A stretch of DNA of 51,095 nt from Hymenochaete sp. R1 (Eukaryota > Basidiomycota > Agaricomycetes > Hymenochaetales > Hymenochaetaceae), in contig JAFREE010000172.1 of the NCBI GenBank assembly GCA_019400425.1, forward strand, positions 1-51,095, written 5' to 3'. The first letter of the stretch is position 1; each line of letters opens with the position of its first letter. This document shows, piece by piece, positions 26,437 through 38,088 of the stretch. The notes beneath the pieces are model-generated. The model was not told the origin of the DNA. It worked only from the letters and a program-made list of their open reading frames with translations, and did not search any database. A program made the translations under genes and the position numbers.

Positions 26437-27918
26437 AGGGCCCGACTAACTTACTACTCAGCTACTTCTAGCACTGTCAGCGGACTCAAGAGACGATACT
26501 GTGATCCTTTCGCTGTCAAAGACGCAGCCGTGAGCGACCGATCGAGCTCAATTTTGAGCACCTGCAGATGTTAAGTGCCTGATGTTAACACTCTGGCGGT
26601 ACCCGTGTCGAGGTTCAAATCCAACTTGTTCTCCCTGTCACGCTTGGGAAAGTTAATCACATAGGCAATACAATGTGTTGGTGATGGGGTGACCAGTTCG
26701 TACTCGATGGACGCTGTGGGTAAGGTAAAGGTCCATCGGTTTTGGCGCCACTCGTAAATTATATTGACAAGGACGAATGTTGCATGCGCTTAGAACTAAT
26801 CCCGATAGATCGGGACTTTTTGTCGAAGGTGGAGACCTGTAGCCCCCTTTGCTTCGCGTTCTGGCCGCTGTAGCGTTGCCACCCCGCCATCTCCAAATCA
26901 GACTGTTGTGTCAATCAGCGATTCCGGCAGGCAGATCACAGACGGTGAGTTTATTCTGAATGGAAGGATACCAAGCTCTCTTACGTTCTTCTGCTTGAAG
27001 CGCGCGTGTGATGTTGTTTAACTTGCACACTGATACAATTGCTACAGCCTCAGATGCATATCCGCCATGGCGGTTGAATCTGTAACGGCTTGGCTAGCAT
27101 TGTTGTGCAGCCATATGGTCCAGCCTGGACCCTTATGGTTCCCTGTGGGCACACGTATAACATGTAGATCGGCCCGGCTCCTTTCGGACGATGTGCTGTG
27201 GGAGAGTGAATGAGGACAACTCTGGATGTGGCTAGTCTCTTTTCTGTTTTGAATACGGAAAGCAGGGACAGAAAAGGTCTCATAGTCACGGGGGCAGACA
27301 AGATGCCCGCGTTTCCATTCATTCATTCATTCCTTGACTCGGCCAGGTCGACTACTTATCGGTGACGGTATTAGTTTCAAGTTAGCGTGGTCCTCACTCG
27401 GTCTTTCTCTGAGAATCTCTCTCCCTTTCTCCCTCTCCTTTATTTTCTTAAGCATCCACCCTCTTTTTCGTTTACCTTACCTCTCAATTCTCTTACCGCC
27501 TCGACAATGAACACTTTACAAATCATACTTTTCACTTTGATCCCTCATTATCTCATCTTGATCGGGATTTTCCAGATCGAGTCGACAAGCCTTTCACTGG
27601 AATTTTCACAGCATCGTCGTCGTCGTCATATCCTTCTGACGTTTACGTTGTGATCACTCCGCTATAGCTCGTGTTACTTTCCATTAGCGCCTGAGGTTCT
27701 GGCTCGGCCGTACAATCTCGGGTCAGAGTGCCGCAGCAGAGTTAAACCATGTCTTGTTCTTGCATAGCCAGCTGTTAGACGTCCACTGATGTTTTTGCCA
27801 GTGTGTTTCTTCCGTATTTCTTGCAGGCTCTATTTGTGGGCTAGCGGTCCTCGGAATCTGGACCGGATTACTTATCTTTTAGAAGCACGGTCGCCCGTAG
27901 TCGACAGACGCTTGAAAA
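26437..27918. other. Gene-poor region, possible promoter at right end
   Basis: No gene recognised. A CATT repeat lies at about 27,313-27,332. From about 27,400 to 27,505 the plus strand is strongly CT-rich, like a fungal core promoter. Downstream 27,510-27,660 has an open Ser-rich frame (ending SSSSSYPSDVYVVITPL) without an ATG, and 27,821-27,875 has a hydrophobic stretch after a TTGCAG acceptor. These could be 5' exons of the gene starting at 27,919, but I could not join them in frame. Confidence 0.3.
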
Positions 27919-29474
27919 ATGAATATGCGCACATCCACAGTCGGACATTGCTCAGCCCATACTCCCGACTCATATGCCTCTTTGGACTTCTTCCTTATAG
28001 GTATCAATACTCCTAAAGACAGTTATCCATACTTTCCTTTGATTATGAACAGCCTCGCCATGGCACATAAAGTCTCGGGTCGGTACGTTCATTGCTTTCA
28101 TACCAGTCTCCCCCTTGCTTATTTTCTTACTCCTCGTTCAACTCGGCTGTATTCTCACTATCTTTCATATCAGAATCTATTCTCGTGCAATTGGGCATGG
28201 AGAGGACACTACGAACTGGGCGCAATGGAAGGGTATGCCTTTGTGCTGCATTCCGAATGAGTCTCCTGCTCACTTTCACACCTTTACCCTCAGCTCATCG
28301 AGACACGAAAAAAGAGGCGGAGGCCTGATGACTGTGTGCCAGAAGAAAGTAAAAGGAACTTATGGGTCGAAGACAACGAACGCAATAAGCGTATCAGGAC
28401 CCGAGCTCTTCCAACTCGCGGCGCTCGCTCACCGTCCAATGTTGTCCCCAACGTCGAAGCTCCCGGATGTCCAACTGAGCAGTTTCGTACCAGTGGCGGT
28501 AGCACCGCCATTCCTATAACCTCTCGCACGAGCGGGAACCCGATGCACCCTGATATCTCGTGAGTGGCTTACAGCATCGACATCCCCAACCACCGGACTG
28601 ATGCATGCTTCGTAGTGTGCAACAGTCATCAATGGGGGATAGCAACCACAGGGCTCAAGCCTCAACTAACTTCACTTTCGAGTCGTTGGATACCGCCACG
28701 AGTGATACGAATAAAAATGTCGATTTCCTGTCTGCCTTCTTTTCGGAGTCTCGGGTTCATCAGCGTGTAGATCTTCAACAAGTTCAAAGTGCACCCTATC
28801 TCACGGGCCCTTTTAATACAACGTCCATCTCTGGGCCAAGGGACTCACAACCGCAACGCTTTGGTTCTGTTTGTTTCAACAACAACAAAGTGATTATGCA
28901 AATCATCTACTACTGCTACCAATGCGAACGGTTTGAACGCACCGTTCCGCAGAATATGCCAAATCCGAATACGAACAGTCTCGTTGGAAGTCTCACCCAT
29001 GGTGTTCGAACCTCAGAAGAAATTATGGGACAAGTACCTCCCATTGATCTTGCTGATTTGAGATCAGACGTATTAGCCACGCTTCCGAGGGCTGGGCGTG
29101 ATCATAATGATGCTCTGCGCCAGCTTACGAGGTTTGTCTCTTGCCTCACGCAGTTTATGCGCATGCTAACATAGCAGCTAATTCAGAGATTGCGATGATG
29201 CTCAGCGAAGCCTCGGTCCACAGACACCCGGGAGACTTCAATTAGTCATCCCGACCTTCCCTCACGCCCTGTCTTCTTTTGCACCCGTGAATGCTATCAT
29301 TACTTGATTTGCTCACAAACTCACGCTCACATTTGCTCACTACAGACGCAGAACTCAGTAATCACTGATAGCGCTAACTCCTACCTCACACCTTCCAGCC
29401 TCGCCACCCCTTTCGGCCTTAACGACGAATGGACTTCCAGCCACTCGTACTCAGCAATGCCTTCCTTTCCGTAG
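27919..29474 (+). CDS. Hypothetical nuclear-like protein, seven exons
   Basis: Exons 27919-28000, 28053-28082, 28174-28232, 28294-28559, 28616-29131, 29187-29286 and 29346-29474 give 393 residues; six GT-AG introns of 52-91 nt all keep phase, which is the main evidence. It starts in a hydrophilic stretch, then a basic, possibly nuclear-targeting patch (ETRKKRRRPDD; ERNKRIRTRALPTRG). The middle is Ser/Asn/Thr-rich, and the C-terminus is Ser/Thr-rich (SANSYLTPSSLATPFG). No zinc cluster, homeodomain or other domain is recognised. Exon 2 is only 30 nt. A transcription-regulator-like role would be pure guesswork. The start is uncertain because coding-like pieces exist upstream. Confidence 0.5.
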
Positions 29475-29929
29475 TGGCCTCCTTCATTTGGATTTATGTT
29501 TTGTCCTGTCAACATTTTTTCAGACTTTCTTCGCCTTCCCGTTCTTGAACGATCTCGAATGCCTACACGCTCGTTTTTGGAATGTCAGCTGACTAGATAC
29601 AGTGTACACGGAATAACGTTCGTGATCAATATCCAAATCTGAGGAAATATTGGGACAATTTTTTTTTCTTTTGATGTATTATCGGTGTATAGTCCACACA
29701 TTCAATTCAGACGTTACAAATATATCCATATACGAACGCTCCGAACGTCATAGCTTTTGCTCCTCATACGCGCCTACGAAACTATGCTCCGTAGAGAACG
29801 GCATGAAATAGCCATGTTATAGAAGGCGAAGAACACAGCAGCGCTGACATCCTTCGCAACTATAATGAGTAAGTCCCTATATGGGCTCGTTGCTAAATGG
29901 CCTCGGGACGTAGATGATAGAGAGAAAAT
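29475..29929. other. Convergent intergenic region
   Basis: 3' flanks of the plus-strand orphan and minus-strand EFG1. It contains a T-rich run at about 29,660. No gene recognised. Confidence 0.4.
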
Positions 29930-30922
29930 TCAACCTGTGTCATCCGACTCTGACTCCGAACTCATCGCAAGATCGAAAAAGTCGTCTTCTTGCATCTTCC
30001 CCTGCTCTGCTGAAAGCTTCGACATGCTTGCCCCACTCCTCTCAGATGCATTCGTCTCTCGTACTGGGAAGTCCGTAGTTGAAAATTTCAGATCTGACTT
30101 CGAGTTCCTTGACGCTAGTGGGGCGTTGTGAATTGATGGAGTCCCCGCGTCCATTTCTGGCTCGCTGCTCAGCGCGCCCGAACGCATTTTATCCTTCACC
30201 TCTCCTAAGATCTCCGATCGGCGTATATGCGTCTTGTCTCCCACTTGTCTGTCAGAAGAGGACACTTGTTCGTCATCGTTCGATACGGGGAAGAGCGAAA
30301 TGTATTTCTCCATCTTAGGATAATGCTTTGAAGGGCTATGAGCCCGAAAGCAAATACACTGAAAGCTTTGGCACGCACAAGGATATAATTTAAATTCACC
30401 CGAAGGTCAAAGAGGCAGTCCTCCGCTTTGGTCGTTGTCTTTGGTGAATCTTGCCCTTGCACATTAATCTCCTTCTTTGTCTGTTTAATTCTCCGCATAA
30501 TCTTCCTCTTCTCTATGTTCGTTTTCAACCGCCAATATAGCGGAGCAGAATGGAAACGGGCGTACCAAAGAATTTGATCTTATGGTAACGGGCGGCAAGT
30601 TGTTTCTCCTTTCTCGTCCTCTCCGCAACTTCCAAATCATTTTCCAAGGACCTCAAACGCCTTTCTGTTTCAATGCGTGAGTCTGGAGGCAGTGAATCCT
30701 TGAGTTGTTACTAATAATGTCAGATTGAGGCCGGTGTATCGGGATCGGGTGAAGAAAACGAACTTTGGCTAAGAGTCGTCGTGTCTGGCGCAACGCCGCC
30801 TTGACTTTCTGCACTCCAGGCACGTCGTGATCCTGCTCTCCTCTTTTAACAGATTTCCGCGTTGATACATGGCGACTAATGGTGTTCTTTGATGACGAAG
30901 GATCTCTGGATTGTGAATGCAT
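29930..30922 (-). CDS. EFG1: rRNA-processing protein EFG1
   Basis: Four minus-strand exons (30922-30764, 30698-30566, 30512-30379, 30325-29930) encode 273 residues with phases 0, 1, 0. The Efg1 domain is clear: VQKVKAALRQTRRLLAK, then ERRLRSLENDLEVAERTRKE, LAARYHKIKFFEKRKIMRRI, the DLRVNLNYIL strand and HYPKMEKYISLFP. Efg1 is a nucleolar 90S/SSU-processome factor needed for 18S rRNA maturation. The N-terminus is basic. The C-terminus is an acidic Ser/Asp tail (AMSSESESDD), more extended than the compact core needs. The last acceptor is placed at 30,326 because only that restores the HYPK motif. Confidence 0.88.
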
Positions 30923-31843
30923 GCTTCGAATACGGAGGAATAGAGAATCCAGTAGATAGTTAGAACTAACTACTAAAACTGGGGCAGCTGTTCCGGGCGT
31001 CGATCAACGTGCTATTATATAGCTGACATAATCGATGCGTACGTGGCCAGGCCGGTGATTCCCATGTTGAGGCTGCAAGTTACAGCCATACGTAGCCGAC
31101 TTTTATATTAGTGCCGGCTCATATATACATATTAGAACTGAAGATGCTTTTAGAAATCTCGCATCCAGTGAAACCCAGGTACAGACTGCCAATACAAGAT
31201 TGGATTAAATTGAGCGAACATTACCAAACAAGCCGAAGTGTTCGAAGGTTACACTGCCAAGGACATGAAAGTTCAAGAAAGGAAGACAACGTAACTTGGT
31301 GGCACAATAGGACTGACATGAGCGAGCTTATGTGTATTCCATCGGGAAGAAGTCCGTGGTGTTCGGTTAGTGTTTGATTTTTATGAACGACTAAAAAACA
31401 TCAGTATTAGACAAAAAAGAGGATGAACACGAGGATCCAACTCGACGTCGGCCTATTACTACACGGAGCTTCACAATCACACAGAAAAGACTTGTACCTG
31501 TTGAGACATTTAAACAAAAGCAAATGGCGTTGGACTTGAGCGGACATTTCATATTGGCGTGTTAATAACTAGCTTAGGGAGCTTAAAAAATACGAAGCTA
31601 CTGGAACCTCTCTTTGCTCTTAAATCCGCTTCCTACAAGAAGAGAAAGGAATTGAGACTTGTATATTGACGAGAAAGCGGATAATACGGATGTATGAGAA
31701 TAGATATATTTTACAGAACAATGTCAATGTCGCTCGACCCCTTCCTCTAAGAAAAATCGAAGAGCATCCTCCTTTATTCTTGGCTTTCTTTATTGCCCTT
31801 CCGACCCCATCGACTCTAAGTCACCCACTTCAAGCCTTAGTCG
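30923..31843. other. AT-rich intergenic region
   Basis: About 0.9 kb between the EFG1 start and the 3' end of the small zinc-cluster gene. Only short frames without domains or splice partners are present. Confidence 0.4.
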
Positions 31844-32536
31844 TCACGGAATGCGTCCTGGTGTCTGCGGGCTAAATAAATCCTCTGTCGTCATGGAGGA
31901 GGAGCGCTGCATCATTCTCGCTTGAAACTCGTCCTGTTTCATAAAGTCAGAGGTAATAAAACTCAAATGAAAATAAATGTCCTTACTTGTGGACCCTCAT
32001 ACTCTGTCGCTTCAATCGGAAGGGACTGGCTATCGCATTTTGTTCTGTATATATGTTTGTGGTCGAATTTATCAACACGGCAGTGGAACAGTAGAAAGTT
32101 GTTGTCCTCGGTCCGCAGACGATAGATGACTTCTCCAAAGTTGCGGACTTCGTTAGCATCGGTTACGACGGAGGGGGTGGCGTGAATCTGTTGGGTTATC
32201 AGGAGGGATTTGCGTTAGCTCTGAAAACAGCCATGACATACATTGTCGGGAAAGCCACTGGAATTAGTAGAGCTTGTTGCGCCGCTCTCAAAGAGACTAC
32301 ATTGTTTCCCGGACGTCTTGCACCGAAGGCATGGAGTACCTTGGGAGGTATCACACTATGCAAAAGTCAAAGCCTGGTCAAATATTTATCACGCTGAGTA
32401 CTCGCAAGGTGGGATCTACCTTCTGGCGCCCTTTCTTGCACTGCGTACAATTGTTATAGTTCCGTTCCTTCGCAGCTTCAGAACGGCGGGTCCAATAAGG
32501 ACAGTATTTAGAATCAGCGGGCTGGGTGGTATCCAT
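31844..32536 (-). CDS. Small Zn2Cys6 zinc-cluster protein
   Basis: Four minus-strand exons: 32536-32420, 32355-32242, 32187-31987, 31933-31844; 173 residues, every intron (64, 54 and 53 nt) phase 0 with GTAGAT, GTATGT and GTAAGG donors. The zinc cluster is C30-X2-C33-X6-C40-X7-C48-X2-C51-X6-C58 (NNCTQCKKGRQK joined to CDTSQGTPCLRCKTSGKQC). This fold binds two Zn ions through six cysteines and contacts CGG half-sites in fungal Gal4-type regulators. Only about 115 residues follow, with no room for the fungal middle-homology domain and no clear coiled-coil. A TATAAATA box lies 45 bp upstream of the ATG. It may be a minimal regulator, a competitor of larger paralogues, or a shortened gene; the intact splicing argues against decay. 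Confidence 0.7.
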
Positions 32537-32580
32537 GGCGTCGTAGAGGAGTTGGACGCAAGAAGGGGATTAGAGGCGGT

Positions 32581-32588
32581 TATTTATA
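32581..32588 (-). promoter_or_regulatory. TATA box of the small zinc-cluster gene
   Basis: Minus strand reads TATAAATA, 45 bp before ATG 32536, which is close but workable for a short 5' leader. Confidence 0.5.
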
Positions 32589-34370
32589 CTGGGGGTGAAG
32601 GGGGATGCCTCACCTCGCCGAGAGGAGTGCCGCATGGTACCGGTAAACAATGCCCTGTCTGCCCAAATGACCATTCCTATTAACAGGCCGCGAAAGTATG
32701 CCGAACATATCAGATTTAACTTTTCTGAGGGCCAGAACTTCGGCGAAGTCAAACCCTAAGCCTTGTTACAGCAACTTGCGGATTGCATGGAGCGGAGATA
32801 GAAATAGCAATTCATTGCGGTTACTTTTCAATCCTTCGATGAAGTCAGTATATTTTGATACAGGAGGCAGGGTAGTACTTACCACCAATGATGACATGGA
32901 AAGCAAACGATTCCGCCACCTTACGATAATAGGAGATTAATAGCAGAAGGGATCCCGGAACTGGCGAAGCAACGTAGCGGTGATCTAATAATAATATCCA
33001 CAAGATGAAGAAGGCACATGTTCATACGGCTCGAAGGCTGTGGATAAAGATTGAATAGAGCCACCAAGCCAAACAAATGACGAGTCTGTGGTCAATAGTA
33101 CAGTGCGTCGTGTTCAGGCATAATGGCCAGAAGGAGCAGTAAAGATTGAAACCGATGGTCTCGGCGTCAATAAAGTTCGGGCTTGGAGAAGCAGATTCTA
33201 CTATGAAAAATGCGTATGAAGGGTCAGGTCAAGTGAGGTTTTGCAGAAGCAGCCAACTCACAGGCAGGCAGAGATAGCTGAATTGAAATGTCATCGTGCC
33301 TTCAGACACAGAAGACACGAAGAAGTCGGACTACTTCCAAAGTGAACAAGGAAAATGCCGGTTGTTCAATCGATCGTGAGTGCGCCCGTCCCTTTTAAGT
33401 GGAAGACCGACCAATCTCCAGTACCATGCTGTAGCCAAACGTGTCCAATCAAGATCTTATTCGACAAGCGGATACCGGCGCGACACGTGCTTGGAACCGT
33501 GTCTCCAGTGACATACATACATGTTCCAAGTGCCGTACAGAAGATGAAACGGGGCATATGGTTCTGGAGAATGCCATTATAGAGCTTCGAGGTCTTGCCT
33601 CGCCAAATGCTTGCCCTTATCATACCATGCATATTGAATCCGCATACTCGTGTTCACTGCGGCGAATAGACATGATTGAAGGGTCGGCGCCAATAAAAGG
33701 ATGTTATACTTCCTCAAGAGTAAGTTTGATCATGAGAAAGTGAGTCCTAGAACGTCGGAGTAGTTCGGACCTTGAAACGACTTCAACGCGCCGTGCTCGT
33801 GAAGTAGTCTTGCACTAGGGGGTTTAAAGTTCTTGTGTGAGACCAACGTGAAGGGCGAGGAATACTGATCCCTTTGAATGCATAGATGAATAATGAACTT
33901 TCCATACCGATACTCGATCGAAGTACAGGGTCAGTTCTGAGGCGTGCCCACTTTGTCGCGGAGTTTATCTGAGACCGAATTTGAGACCCATCTCAGTCGG
34001 GCTTTAATAAGTTAGCAGGAAGTGCGCGGTGCAACCAAGTGCTCCGAAGCTTCTCATTAACGTATGAAACACTAACGCCACCTTTTCTTCTCCGCAAAGT
34101 GAGGCGAAACGGAGACTTTGGGGCCGTTGCTACTTGCTTCTTCATATATGTCTCATACTTGTCCCTCGTGAATGTCACATCCTCGCAATCCGCCATCAGC
34201 GATATCTTGAAGTGAAATTTGCAGGAAGACGGTTGGCAAAGATCTTCGCTTCTCGTGAGTTCTTGCTTCGAAATTTAGTCTAGAAATAACTTAGTAAGCA
34301 TACAGAGAAACCAGAGCAGCTCTTCTGCTCCGCTTGCCTCGAAATCGGATTCAAATCCAGCCTGTTATCG
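32589..34370. other. No confident gene
   Basis: About 1.8 kb. A plus-strand open frame at about 33,441-33,743 has a Cys-rich core (HTCSKCRTEDETGHMVL) loosely like the zinc knuckle at the end of non-LTR retrotransposon reverse transcriptases, but there is no ATG and no second half. A 67-codon minus-strand frame (34,196-33,993) starts with ATG and is Lys-rich. Neither can be tied to a family. Confidence 0.3.
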
Positions 34371-35030
34371 GTGGCTTTATCACTTAGGAGGAATAGAGAC
34401 ATCGAATTAAGGCTGCAAAAGAGCGTCGAACGTTTGGCGATTAAAAAATGGCTGGTTCCGAGTGCCAATAAATGGAACGTTAGTGAGAGATGCAGAAACG
34501 TACTAGCTTTCAGAGCGCCGACGCACCTGACGGGGGGTCTGGGTAGGGCTGGTTCCTCATTTCACGATGTCTGGCGGCCTCGGACTGCTTGGAGTCCGAT
34601 GATGCGCCCTTGTTCTGAATGGACCATGCACTGGACCTTGCCAAAGATGGGTAGATCAATGGATCATGCTATTCGGCTTCCAGTTATTATTAACGACACC
34701 AGGGTCTCTCGCGCAGGAGTTTTGCAAAAACATCATCGAATGTCTGATAATAGGATCAACACTGCAAAGAGGAATATCAAAGCGCTGTACATTCTAAACT
34801 TGTTCGATGGTGCTGTAGTCACCTATAATGCTTTGAAAGAGGCAGAGCCACTTACTGGGTGTGTCAATGACGTGTCATCAGGTCCAAGCGAATCACGACT
34901 TTGGATATTTCTCAGTCCTTCATTTGAAGACATTGAGTTCTTGACAAAGAGGCTGTGGGAGGGATATGCTCCTGATAACATAGTTATCGTACAGCCTCTT
35001 GACCTGACCTTTGGCCAGACTCGAAACTGA
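34371..35030 (+). CDS. Open frame of unknown status
   Basis: A 219-codon frame without an ATG at its left edge (opens on GTG). The right half has coding-like composition (ALYILNLFDGAVVTYNALKE; RLWIFLSPSFEDIEFLTKRL) and ends in a TGA. The left half is less convincing. It could be the last exon of a gene whose upstream exons I cannot place, or a relic. No domain recognised. Confidence 0.25.
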   Translation: MALSLRRNRDIELRLQKSVERLAIKKWLVPSANKWNVSERCRNVLAFRAPTHLTGGLGRAGSSFHDVWRPRTAWSPMMRPCSEWTMHWTLPKMGRSMDHAIRLPVIINDTRVSRAGVLQKHHRMSDNRINTAKRNIKALYILNLFDGAVVTYNALKEAEPLTGCVNDVSSGPSESRLWIFLSPSFEDIEFLTKRLWEGYAPDNIVIVQPLDLTFGQTRN

Positions 35031-36059
35031 GAGTACTCCGATCTGCGGGGAAAGGCGTTGATCAGGATTATCTCGGCTTTGAGGTTTCCCCGCTAGAAAG
35101 TGCCTGTCTGCACGACGGTTCCTGAAGAAACGTTGTCGGTTTCATGCGTGACAGCGTATACCGCTTGGACGGCGGTCTACGATGGTACCGGCGACGCCTT
35201 CAAGCTGGCGATGTAGTAAAGCATGACCCTGGCCAAGAAGAAAAGAACGAGAAAATTTTTTACAGGTTTCCAGTTGAATCCGTAGAAGACTCCGGATGGA
35301 CTGGGGGCTGCCGTTTGGGACTTGGGCACTTCTAGTTGAATCTAACCGGAAGGCAGGACCGAACGTATGTGACTTGTTTCGAGGAGGGGCGTGTATGAGA
35401 ATAGAATAGAGCACTGAATGCCATGAAGACGAAGTTGTTAGGGTTCTTGCCACCGATGATAGACTAAGGGTGTTGAAAGTGAAACGCCATCGCCATGTGT
35501 TCACGGGGTCAAATGCAAATCCGAGTCGATGACTATTAGGGCAAAGCGCACTGCTTTTCGAGTTTCACGACCTCCGTCGAGCCAGTGTACGTATGTAAAA
35601 GGCATTTGCCTCTTTCCAGACAAGCAGGCGCTAAGGGATCCTGAGCCTGAGCCTGAGCCTGCTCTCAGGGAATGGCAGGAAGGAAAGCTTGGAAGACGCA
35701 GGACGCGAGTCGAGGCGGGCGAGGCTGTTGTTGTTTATTGGATTTTCTTTCTTTCTTTTTAGTCAAATTCTTCGGGCCTGAAACCGCGGCTCTCGTTCTC
35801 GTCCACTGCTTTGTTTCCTACCTTCATCATCCTTCTTCGCCGTTCAAATGATCCGAACCTACGTAACCCACCAGGGCGCCTGCCTTCTCCTCGAGTCTAT
35901 TCAAAATCTTTGCAGGGAAGTGGAAAATCTACTCGCCTGCGGATTCAATGCTTGCCAGGTGTATAAGACCATGCCTTCGTTCTGTACCTGCTCCCACATC
36001 GGGCCCCTTCCCTCACGTTCTATATCTTCTTCGAGGTTTCCTTTCTTTTATCCACCCTA
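35031..36059. other. Intergenic, promoter of the 36,060 zinc-cluster gene
   Basis: No gene. A short CTGAGC tandem repeat (about 35,640-35,660). CT-rich runs from about 35,790 to 36,058 precede ATG 36,060, as usual for fungal promoters. Confidence 0.4.
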
Positions 36060-37491
36060 ATGGCTGCTCAGAACTTGTCCTCTCCGTCCGTTTCTTCTCG
36101 TCAATCTACCAGCGCAGCTGACTCCGTACGGGCAAAGAAGGCCAGAACGAAGCATGCTTGTGATGAGTGTCGTCGCTCTCAGAAAAAGGTACAACAGTGT
36201 TATAAATATAGACGGAAACGTGAGAGGTTCATGAATTTATCATTTTCTTCACAGTGCGACGGGGAGCAAGTTTGTTATCGCTGCCGATCGAACGGCACTC
36301 AATGCGTTTATACTCCCCACAAGAGCAGGAATAGCTGCGCTTGCGTAGACCAGAACGAAAGCCACCTGAATTCTTTCGTCCCAGACGTTCATATTTCTGC
36401 GGACTGTATGTTATGGAATTTTGACTGTGGCCGAATACTCGTCTAATTGTTTCTTTATAGCTTCATCGAGTTCATTTCACACATGGTCCGCGACTGGCTC
36501 TCCAGGGCAATCACCACATTCGACTGGATCAAACTCGACCGCACCTTCGCCTTCTTCTTTGCAGCCCCCTGAGCCTTATTCATTCGGCGATAATTATTGT
36601 CGAACGATAGCTGGTGAGGGCTCAACACATTGGCCAATCGATGTCACTCATCCGATCCATCACGTCCATGCACGGCGCTCACACTCGCTTCCAAACTTTA
36701 TTGATCCTACGTCCCCGGACGCTGAATTCCACGGACCCGCCGCGATCCAACATTCTCTATCTTCTTCGTATCCAGACTATCCTCCCAGTCAGATGTTCGC
36801 CATACAAGAGAATTGCCAATTGTCTGTGCATAATGTACTTGAACAGCGATCGGGTAACTTCTCTCTTCCCCAGAGCTCTCAGCAGAGCCATCAGCTCAAC
36901 AGATCGTCATTAGTGCCGCGATTTGGTCAAGCCCAGGAAGTTAGGGGCACTTACCGCACTCACCCAGACGTTGGATCAAATTCTTCTTCGCCTCACTCTC
37001 CTACCCAGGTTTCCGTCACTTCACATAGTCAACCGCAGAGAAACATCGGTCAACAATTCGTTGGTGCCTATAGCGTAGGACCTGGATCACCGACGTCGAT
37101 ACTGCCTTATCCCGATGGCTCGTTCGATATGTCCCTCGCCCAGGGGCTGGCTGCGTCACCCATGACCCTCGAAGAATCGCCGCAACACTCCTCGGCTTTC
37201 ACCTCGGAGCGAACTATGGGCATCATCGAGCCTGGTATTGCGGCGCAGCAGCAACAGCAGATATTCTCTACTAGTAGCTGCGCCTTCTCGTATCCCGGAT
37301 CGTATGCCCAGGGATCAGCTTCAAGCTCATCGGCATCTCAGCAATCCGATACGCAACCTTTGGGTCACTCACAAACGCATTGGGGCAACAATTGCTCGCC
37401 GTCGCCGTATACGACTCGTAGCTGCCCCAGCTCTACATATCCTAGCCCATCCGCTTACGGAAACGCCGACTATTATGACTGGTCGCATTGA
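36060..37491 (+). CDS. Zn2Cys6 zinc-cluster transcription factor
   Basis: Three exons (36060-36188, 36255-36405, 36461-37491; introns of 66 and 55 nt) give 436 residues. The zinc cluster is C34-X2-C37-X6-C44-X5-C50-X2-C53-X6-C60, with KARTKHACDECRRSQKK before the intron and CDGEQVCYRC after it, and a basic approach that fits nuclear import and DNA binding. The long remainder is low-complexity: Ser/Pro/Gln-rich with a QQQQQ run and many aromatic Tyr, like an activation domain. No fungal-specific MHR domain is seen. The intron falls between residues 43 and 44, right before the third cysteine. Confidence 0.82.
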
Positions 37492-38088
37492 GCGCTTTCT
37501 CAGAGCAACTTGAGGGGTATATACACGTCCATATCGGCAAAGTCAAACCACATCGAATTTCTCATTCTGCTTCCTTACTTATACATCCTTCTACGATAAT
37601 TGTACTTGCTAGTATCATTCGGCCAGCTTTTTTGTAATCTATGCTAAATCGTCTTCCGCAGCCATCATTCTCTACCGTACTTATCCTTCACAAAAATTCC
37701 GGCCTTCTACACCGACGATATCAGATACTGTACCATAAATGTGTTGGATCCATTCGAATGATTGCCACTAATGCTACTACTTATATTATGTAATACTATG
37801 TTGTTTTCAGTTGTTTTTTTCGCCACCTGCCGAGTGCCACGTCTCAGAAAAATCAAAGTCCAAAACTAAATCTGCCCGAATGCAATGACGATGGTGACTC
37901 GGACAATGTACAGTGTAGCTCAGATATCTCAGAGTGTCTTTGGAGATAGTTTAGGATGGGCGACTTGCCATATTAATTTTTTATGAAAATCTGTATATAA
38001 AAGGTCGTCTTCGACCCTATCCCGTTTGCCTCGTCGTACGCGCCATTCCAAGGAAAAGCAGCCGAACGGAAGTGCCTCGGACGCATCT
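37492..38088. promoter_or_regulatory. Intergenic with TATA box
   Basis: Tandem junction. A consensus TATATAAAA lies at about 37,994-38,002, some 87-95 bp before ATG 38,089, a typical fungal distance. AT-rich 3' flank of the zinc-cluster gene to the left. Confidence 0.5.
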
